Positions 56,566 through 64,000 of a stretch of DNA of 64,000 nt are shown here, in pieces. Both the position numbers and the translations under genes were made by a program. The notes beneath the pieces are model-generated. The model was not told the origin of the DNA. It saw nothing but the letters and a program-made list of their open reading frames with translations, and did not search any database. Origin of the DNA: Suillus spraguei (lineage: Eukaryota; Basidiomycota; Agaricomycetes; Boletales; Suillaceae); assembly GCA_016800925.1 (NCBI GenBank), contig JABCPU010000038.1, positions 186,001 through 250,000 on the forward strand. Reading direction: 5' to 3'. Position 1 is the stretch's first letter, and every line of letters begins with the position of its first letter.

Positions 56566-57045
56566 GTGAAGGTGCACAGCCCATGCCATCAAATAATAGT
56601 TACTTATATCCAGACACTCAATAATAACGACAAAACGGATGCGCTACGAGCATGCTTGACTGTCTATGTTCTGACGTCAACAGTCATAGTACCACGTCAA
56701 TTCCAGCTCGAAGCCGTTCTGGCGACGCTGAATGGTCGAGACAGTGTTATCACTGCAGGAACAGGCAGTGGAAAGACATTGTGTATCATAATTCCTATCC
56801 TACTTCGTCCAGGTACTGTGAGCATCACAATTTCGCCGCTCAAACGACTCCAGGCCACACAGGTAATTTGACTTGAGTGCAATAACTTTGCGCACATGCA
56901 GAATATTCTATTGCAGGTTCTCGAGTCCACGAAATATGGCATAGCTACACTATCAATCAATGAAGACACTTCAAATGACTCGTCCATCTGGGAGGTGAAT
57001 CCTTCACAATTATCTGTGTGTATTATGACCACAGTGTTATGACAC
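56566..57045 (+). pseudogene. DEAD/RecQ-type helicase fragment
   Basis: RQFQLEAVLATLNGRDSVIT leads into AGTGSGKTLCIIIPILLRPG (Walker A) and ITISPLKRLQATQ (motif Ia), with a joined piece VLESTKYGIATLSINEDTSN. The reading dies around 57045, before the DEAH box. Only the N-terminal RecA-like lobe remains. Such RecQ-like fragments are common among mushroom repeats. Confidence 0.65.
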
Positions 57046-57109
57046 TTACAAGAGGCATCAGGCAGTTCGCACTGAGAAGTTCTCTCATCTCATTGTTTCA
57101 TCAGAATAG

Positions 57110-58200
57110 CTATTCATGTTCGACGGTCACCTTCCGCGCCTTGCACGACTTCTTCGACGACAAAGGGAATTGTTTGGTCCGATAGCCTTGAGGCATTTTG
57201 CGACGTTCACCATGATGTAGTGTTGACCGATCGTAATCTTCAAAGTTTGGGCAGTTTGCAAGCAGAATTTCGATGATGTGAATGCGGAATTGACCTCGGA
57301 ACGAGCCCATCTGATCGCGGGTAGGACGAACATCAGTTGCAAACGAAATTTCAGTAGCATCAAGGGCACGGTTCAACATCGGCGGGAGGCGCATATGTTT
57401 TGGGTTCCCGTTGCGAACATTATAGAGAATGGCAAAGGTCCCCGACTGGACCTTTGCTGGAGCATCAGGACGTTGTTCAGCGAAGATAGAAGTGTTTATG
57501 TTGATATGGTCATAGCACATAATATGTGGCTGACGGACAAGCAGTCTCGCATGTTCAATGCAGCGTGCAGCAAGCTTTTCGAGCAGCGTGAGGAGGTAAA
57601 GACCACATTTGTACAGGACTTCAATTGTTTGCCTTGAAGCCCCATTTGTCCAAAGAAACAGAGTGAAGGACAACAAAGACGTGGTGCATCATACAAAGGA
57701 TCAAAATGCATCTGAACCGAAATATGGCACGGACCTTGAAGACTTCTACCAGAACGAACACATCAGGGTTGTCGAGGTCGACAGTATGATTTGACGGCAT
57801 GTATTTAGCTATTTTTTGGGTGATCTCCATTCACATCAGCGTATTGTGATTGCGCACACGCAACTCGACCTTATATGAGATTATGAGCATCAACGTATCT
57901 GAATACGTGCCTTGCGATCCCATAGGGACCCAGAGTCGGTGTTTTCTTGAGCACAGTACGCAGTAACGGTTCGACGACACGAGGAGTGGAACTCTGGAAG
58001 GTTTGCAACGCATGTGCCGAAGACCGGTGTCAGCCGATGCGTGTATCTGTCAGGCGGAGTGAGTACGAATGAAGAACACGATGTATGGTTTTCACATTGT
58101 TCTTGTGACGCCAATTTTTGACCGTTGTCTACGTGTTTCATGACCAATTTTACCGGGTCCACGGGGTGTGTATATGGCATGAAAATTACTCAGCCAAGAC
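57110..58200 (-). pseudogene. DUF6589-like remnant
   Basis: A minus-strand frame of 188 codons (57676-57110) with YDHININTSIFAEQRPD, SGTFAILYNVRN, KHMRLPPMLNRALDATEISF and RGQFRIHIIEILLANCPNFE resembles the basidiomycete DUF6589 family by my recollection. Broken upstream pieces (ALQTFQSSTPRVVEPLLRTV, 58000-57930) precede it in other frames. Function is unknown; the family is frequent in repeat-rich regions. Confidence 0.5.
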
Positions 58201-60194
58201 TTGTCAGGCAGTAGGCTGATCCTCGTACCGTCAGCTCAAGAAATGAACGACAACCTGAGAGTATCACCTACCAAACTGTTTCTCCACTTTTGACCGCTTC
58301 AACGCAACGACCTCTTCTGCAATCTGCGTCCCCAGGTCATCTTCATTCTCATCCGCGTCCGAGCCATTATCCATATCATTAGAAGAGGAACCATGGCCAT
58401 CTGAGGGCTACATGTCAACAGCTAGCTGTCGGTGATGACCATAAGTTGCATGCGAGATCTTAGCTTTGAAAGAGGCTATACTGATTCAAACAGATCATAT
58501 AGGTCGCCGACAGTTCCTTTTCCTTTCCCTTGACGTTTGTTGCCCAGGTTCCTGGTCCTTCAATTGTTTGCTTTATCCAGGTGGGTGATACCCCGTCCTG
58601 CTGAGAGTCTATTGGAGGTTTGTTGGTTGTACTTACCGATTGATGCGTTTGCGACCATTAGAAGGGTCGCTTTGTACATGGATGGAAATCCAGAGATTTG
58701 TAGGCTTTGGCGTTTCTGATGTGCCTGGTAGTCCGAGTCGATACTTCGAAGTTCGCCGTCAGGCGCGCCTAATCGAGACAAACATTTACCCCGCTTCTGC
58801 AAGGACCCGCCAGCGAGCAAGTACTTGATTAAAAATAAGATCTGACATGCACAAGATAATGCTGCGATATCAAGTTAGTAGATAGCAATAGTCATCGTGA
58901 TCGCGTATTGCGCTTGAGACAAGGTTGCAGGAACAGCCATCGATGTCATATAAGCCATTTCCCACCAACAAAATTTTTACTGGTCGTTTGCGTCTGACAA
59001 AGCCCTTCTCCTGGGAGTCGGGAACATGACTGCTTGTCTCAATAATTACAGCATCTTCGACAACCTCGGGCGCAATGACACACAATTAAGTCAACTCCGA
59101 ACAGCACTCGCACAACGTCCAGATAGTATCCCCCTCGGAAACTTCAAATATAATATTTCGAGTAAGATTTGGATAAGGTCCAGTTCTATAGCAGTACTGA
59201 AGCAGCACTGTATAATATATTTGAAGGATATTGATGTCGGTGACTACGAAGACTTACCAGAGCTAGTTGCGCAAAGTCCAGGTACTAGTAGCCGTCCAAT
59301 TGATCAAAAACTTCTTTTCTCTCACTTGAAATCCAGTGTTTCAAGAAGGATGACCCGTTCAAGGTAAACATGTTTTGCTGCACAGGAACAAATGCTGGCT
59401 GCAGTGTGCATAGAAGGCCAAGAACCGGGTGAAGAGATGGATCCTTGTACACGCAGCAACTTGAAGAGTACTTGCTGGTAACGAGGACACTCATCTTGAT
59501 GGTCCTCGATTATTGAACTTGCTATCAGAGAAGCCAGTGGAAGGAGCAGGCAGGGCACCTCAACAACAGGATACCATAGTTCCAATGCCTTTGCGAGGGC
59601 CTGTCACGGTTCAGTGGATGTTCGCATTACAGTGGCTAAAAATGTCAAAATGACTAGAAAAAAATTGGGCAGGTGTTGATGCAGTCACACCGAAAATTTG
59701 AGAGAACGGGAGTCACGGTCAGACACCTAGGCCTAGTTCGACCAATGATTTCTTCGATAGAGGTTCGACGGAAGTCCACGTTCAACTGTAATTGCACGTG
59801 TAGCAACAAGTTATCTGTAGGCAGCCGGATATTGAACGTTCCGCGTTCAACTGTTGCATTGTTATGACGGCCTGCTTGGGTCCGAGGGCGGGTTTTCCGT
59901 AATTTAATCAGCAGGTATGTTGTGTATTTAGGTCTGACAGCGTGCAGGAACATCAAAGTGCTGCCAAGCCGCAGCCAAGGGTGTATTGGTCAGAAATAGC
60001 ATGCCAGGATCTTGAAAGCAAACCATCTCTTGCCACATTTCATCGAGAAGTCGAATCCTTGCACTCGCGATGACTCGGATTGCAACTATCTCGTCATTAC
60101 TTTTTCGAGGAGAACCGACGTGGCTAAGGTGCCATCGCGTTTGCTGGCACTTATATAATGGGCCGGCGAGCATGATATCACTCTCTAGTAAACC
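58201..60194. other. Mostly non-coding, decayed sequence and protease promoter
   Basis: Frames at 58560-58820 (minus) and 59026-59367 (plus) are open but not recognised and lack supporting structure. A block near 59676 (GTTGATGCAGTCACACCGAA) matches one near 43585. The last ~240 bp resemble the other protease promoters, with TTATATAATGGG about 45 bp before the ATG at 60195. Confidence 0.45.
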
Positions 60195-61647
60195 ATGATA
60201 TTTTTGACACTCCTGGCTTTGTCAATCATGGGGTCGCTCATTGAAGCCCGCAATTCTCCCATCAGGCTCCCCATGACCAGAAGGCTAAAATTCTCCAATG
60301 GTACTATTGACATCTTGCAGCACGATGAAGCTCGTGTGGCAGCCTTTAGGGACTATAGCACGCATGGCCGACGTGCTAATGTTCCTATTGTAAACGATGA
60401 TTGGGGCTACACCGTAGCAGTTGGCATTGGTGATTCTCCCATAACGTGTAAGTTGAACACTGCCAAGAAAACATGCGGCTGCTAATGTATTGTTGAAGAC
60501 AACTTGATTGTCGACACCGGTAGTGCGAACACATGGATTGCCGCCGGAACTCGTTACGTACCAACCGACACCAGCGTCGACCTTCGACTGGCTGTGGCGA
60601 AAGTCTACAGCACTGCCTCCTTCTCTGGTATGACATACAACAATATCATAAGTTGAAAGTACCTACGATTATCTATAGGAATGCTATGGGAGGATACTGT
60701 CACTCTTGCTAATGAGCTCACCATCACCGCGATGGCATTCGGTGTTGCTTCTGCTTGGCAAGGCACCACTGGTGACGGCATCCTTGGTATTGGACCTGAA
60801 GGCTTGACACGCGGCTCCCTGCGAGATTTACCAGAATACACGATCCCGACTGTCACTGACTTCCTCCTTGCTCGAGACCTCATTTCTCAGCCCATTGTTA
60901 GTATGTCTTTCCAGCCGGCCACTACGGATACAGTCGATGGAGTGCTCACTTTTGGTGAACCTGACCCTACCATGTACTTCGGCAACATTGAATACACGTA
61001 AACTACCTCAGCTCCTGGATCAATCCAGACTGATAGTAATTGTTTTGTTTCAGTGATATTACCGCCATCCCCCGCTCATCGGAATATTGGGGTCTCGATC
61101 TGATGATCACCTACGACAACACGGAGATCTTAACCAAAACCGCTGGTATCGTCGATTGTGGCGCCACCCTTCTTTACATTGCCACTGGTGCGTATTTAGA
61201 GTGCAGCGAGTAATTATGGTCTCATCAGCGTTCGATAGATGCCTATCAGAGGTACCAGGCTGCAACCGGCGCTACTGTGTCTCGGGCGAATGGTCTTCTC
61301 CAGATAAGCCCTGCCAGGTACAATGCCCTATATAACTTGAACTTCCATATTGGCGAGGTATTATGTCAATGCTGTCAGCTCTCACACCCCTTGTTCACCA
61401 TTTTTCCCAGAAAATCTACAGTCTCAACCCGAACGCGCAAATCTGGCCTCGTTCTCTCAACAACAAGATTCGTGGTGTTGAAAATGATATATATCTCGTC
61501 GTTGCAGACATTGGCACACGCACTGGCGTAGGGTATGACTTTCTTAACGGCTACGTATTCCTCCAGCGCTTCTACACTGTGCTCGATACCGGCAACTCCC
61601 GCATCGGTTTTGCCGAAACCCCATTCACTGGTGCCACCACCAACTAA
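60195..61647 (+). CDS. Secreted A1-family aspartic protease with altered second active site
   Basis: A six-exon gene with the same intron positions as the paralogue at 23490-24981. Signal peptide MIFLTLLALSIMGSLIEARN; propeptide LPMTRRLKFSNGTIDIL; first active site LIVDTGSANTWIA; middle AWQGTTGDGILGIGPEGL. The second active site reads TAGIVDCGATLLYIATG (GAT TGT GGC at 61154-61162). The C-terminal lobe ends YVFLQRFYTVLDTGNSRIGF. The second triad is D-C-G instead of D-S/T-G; the catalytic Asp is kept but its hydroxyl neighbour is Cys. The frame is otherwise open through all exons. Location would be outside the cell. Activity is uncertain because of the Cys. Confidence 0.87.
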
Positions 61648-63179
61648 TATGAAATTGCCAAAGTAAGCATCGTTTTTCATGTGCAAAGCAGCATACAGAT
61701 TTGAAGGTTGTATAGGCTATGGAGGTCTTATTCCTTAGTTAGGTTATTGTATGAAGCAATACAAGTGAATATTGCCGCTGCGTGACTCGTTTGTATAACG
61801 AAATTCTATGCGAGTTTGTGTCTAGTACTATAGAATGTTATGTTTCTTCGGTACATCCATGCATAGTATACTGTCGTCTATCCTGTCATGCGAAAATAGC
61901 ATCCGCTGCCTGCACGGTATGATGCAGATGTCAAGAGTTGAAATAATTTTGAGTTATTTATCAGCACGAAACGCCTGCCTGAACCTCGGTCGCAATGCTC
62001 CCGGATGTGAAGATTCGGACTATGTTTATGCTGGTTCCGGTGCTGGGTCTCCGGTACCCATAGGCTCGCGAGAGTACTTGCTTTGTTATTTAAATGATAT
62101 TGCTTGATTTTTCCTTTTAAACACAAGAGCCCGTGGGCGGCGCACATCGACAGTGCGCACAACTAGCCATGGTGTTGAACAAGACATATAGAAGTTAAGT
62201 TTATATTGTCTGCAGCACTGTAGTGCTATAGTTAGCCTGTCTTAAAAATTGAACATGTTTAGTGAAACTTTGTGGTACTAGCTTTCTTCCTTACATTGCT
62301 GCCGTCGTCCGTACGCCTTTTTTCGATGGATGACTTACACAAAGCTGGAAAAATATCAAATTGCTTTAACATGGACAGGTATTCTCAACTGTGAATATAG
62401 ACTGGTCTAAACGTGGCCACTGTGAGGATTGCATATATCCTCTACGCGGCGCACGCGGACCATAAAGACGCTGTCGTTCACGTGACTTACTGACGTCAAC
62501 ATGGATACTCATCCCAGTGGGTTAGTTCTGCCGGTTATAACCGGCAAAACTAGCAACACTCTTGTAGTGATTACCAAGCGTCTGTGTCCGGAAATAGCCG
62601 AATTAACGCTTACCTTCACCCTATCAACGACCAGCGCCTCATCTCGATTCCGTCGTCCGCCATCGTCCCTTCATCGCATATTGGCCCTTAGTTCGTCTCC
62701 GTCGCCCTCTCGTCACTCAGTCGTCCGGAAATCTGTCAAAACAAAGAAACTCTTGTTAGCTCTGTCAAATACCATACCCCTTTTGTATCGCCACTCACTC
62801 AAATTTCGTACTCTCTTTTTTCTCTCTCTCTACTCTACCCTGTCAGGCTCAACGCCACTTCCTTCAGCCTCCGTTTTCACCTAATTGTTTCCGTGACCGA
62901 GGATCCTTAGCATCTCATAGTACAAATACCTCATGTACACTCGTTTCTATAGGCGATATACAGGCGACCTTTAGGCAATCTAGAGGTATTCAGATCCGTC
63001 TCACGCTCGTTATTATCAGTATTCGCCCTTCATCTTTCGTCACAGAATTATAGCTCTCATCCTCGCATAACTATCGCTAACGATCCGTCTAACTATTCAG
63101 CGCGCTCTTATCATAGCAGGTCCCATACCCTTCGCAGCCGGAGCCAGAGTGCTTCTTACACTCTAGACTATGTATACGA
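61648..63179. other. Intergenic, no sure gene
   Basis: A frame at 62501-62884 is Ser/Leu-rich low complexity and not convincing. A near-perfect 30-bp palindrome lies at 62523-62552. Confidence 0.45.
62523..62552. repeat. 30-bp near-perfect palindrome
   Basis: TAGTTCTGCCGGTTA is followed directly by its reverse complement with one mismatch, giving a potential cruciform without loop. The GCAAAACTAGCAACACT wording that overlaps its right side resembles the repeats at 63895-63975. Confidence 0.75.
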
Positions 63180-63809
63180 CATTCCTAATGATGACATCAA
63201 TGTTTTTTCGTCCCATCCATCATCCCCACCATCATAATCAAGCACCTCAACCTCATCTAGGACAGCCTGTGGTATAATTCCTTGCTCGATCCGATCCAAC
63301 TCGCTAAAATCAAACACTTTTTCCTCAAGAACTTCACCTTCGTCGATGATCTCATTTTCTCACACGACACACTGGAGTAGCTTAACATTTGCTAGGATTT
63401 TTTATTCATTACTTAGGGGGTGATCGATATACCCATCCAGGTTCGAAGCCTTACGTCTCTTGATGGGAATGGCAGCGGTAGAACTTCGGGAAGCAGGCTG
63501 AGAAGTGGTTGCCAGCGAATCAGCAGGTGAAGTAAGGATAGTGTTTTGATCAGGAGTGTTCCCTGTCTTGTCCATGACAAACAGGCGAGCTGCTTGGCGA
63601 AGGGGTGCAGCTGCATTTGTGCAGCGCTTGATTAGATGGTTCGGTAAGTTGTTGTCACGGCCTTGGATTCGAGCACCTGACGAGCCATCAGTGTTGTCAC
63701 AGTGTTTGCATTTCCAGTAGTAGCGTTTCGAGCTATTTGGAACAAGTTCAAGACGCTCAAAACTGTCGCCAATTAGTGATGCGAGAGGGCGCCCTCCAGC
63801 ATGGACCAT
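63180..63809 (-). pseudogene. Truncated BED-finger transposase (hAT-like)
   Basis: Minus-strand ATG at 63809 begins MVHAGGRPLASLIGDSFERL. It includes a BED-type finger YYWKCKHC ... NLPNHLIKRC, then a Ser/Thr linker with IKRRKASNLDGYIDHPLS, and stops at 63402. Just beyond (63370-63180) another frame encodes an acidic stretch (EEKVFDFSELDRIEQGIIPQ, DYDGGDDGWDEK) of the kind found at the end of hAT transposases. The catalytic centre between them is missing, so this looks like an internally deleted, non-autonomous copy. Confidence 0.6.
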
Positions 63810-63894
63810 ATTACTTGACTAAGGCTGTTTTGTGTTTTCACGCTCTATTGAGTGATTTGAGTTCAAAGTAACTGCATCTAAATTATATCTCCGC

Positions 63895-63975
63895 GAGTGT
63901 TGGGAGTTTTGCCAGTTTTGCCACCCCCCCTCCGCCGGAGTTTTGCCGTCTGCCAGTTTTGCCAACACTAATCCC
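63895..63975. repeat. GGCAAAACTGGCA-type terminal repeats
   Basis: GAGTTTTGCCAGTTTTGCCA, then GAGTTTTGCC, then CCAGTTTTGCCAACACTA occur in 80 bp. Read on the minus strand the outer edge is TAGTGTTGGCAAAACTGGC, a plausible transposon terminus for the truncated transposase. The opposite terminus could not be fixed. Confidence 0.5.
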
Positions 63976-64000
63976 ATCCCTTCTCCATTTCCCTTTATCA

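Noticed and set aside
59026..59367. 113-codon plus-strand frame as a gene
   Set aside because: Open but with no recognisable domain, splice partner or promoter; lies among decayed repeats.
62501..62884. 127-codon Ser/Leu-rich frame
   Set aside because: Low-complexity composition, no motif and no intron structure typical of this genome.

Overview
The window looks like nuclear DNA of a mushroom-forming basidiomycete (Agaricomycete). Genes are broken by many short introns of about 50-65 bp with GT..AG ends. Several families are typical of that group: a DUF6533-type membrane protein, a DUF6589-like remnant, a divergent G-alpha, recently duplicated F-box genes and secreted A1 aspartic proteases. 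Degenerate Ty3/gypsy, Ty1/copia and hAT elements fill much of the rest. No rRNA, tRNA, CRISPR or bacterial-type operon was seen. All identifications are by eye from translations, motifs and splice sites; no database was searched.

Layout. 1-13 holds the first codons of an aspartic protease gene that leaves the window, with its promoter behind it. 618-4183 is a complete hAT transposon with perfect 8-bp target duplications. 4358-5240 is a SAP-like hypothetical gene. About 5.5-23.1 kb is a nested retroelement block: a gypsy remnant (A), a better preserved chromodomain gypsy (B), a copia gag remnant, three copies of a ~475-bp LTR (LTR1) and three of a ~1-kb LTR (LTR2). 23.4-26.5 kb holds a secreted aspartic protease and a local duplication of its divergent promoter. 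Host genes then follow: a nucleolar-like basic protein (26.3-27.5), an STK16/Env7-type kinase (27.6-29.3), an orphan gene (30.8-32.0) and VPS51 (32.2-32.9). A second, dead hAT (33.2-38.2) was split by a solo LTR.

The right half is gene-rich: an MFS transporter (38.8-41.5), a DUF6533 protein (44.0-45.7), an unusual G-alpha (46.4-48.4), a PPIL3 cyclophilin (48.5-49.3), the actin capping protein beta subunit (49.4-50.6), an F-box gene with two decayed tandem copies (50.8-55.9), helicase and DUF6589 remnants (56.6-58.2), a second aspartic protease (60.2-61.6) and a truncated BED-finger transposase at the right end.

The transposon part can be read as a sequence of events. LTR2 went into gypsy A, and LTR1 then went into the edge of that LTR2. 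LTR1 also split the reverse transcriptase of gypsy B, and LTR2 split the copia gag. Most in-frame stops in A and B are TGA where the other copy, or the family consensus, has an arginine CGN codon. This fits C-to-T decay at CpG. The most unusual single signals are an array of Gcn4/AP-1 heptamers at exact 10-bp spacing upstream of a TATA box (10.8 kb), an extra 358-aa ORF overlapping the end of the gypsy B pol, a G-alpha without its catalytic glutamine, and an aspartic protease whose second active-site triad reads DCG.
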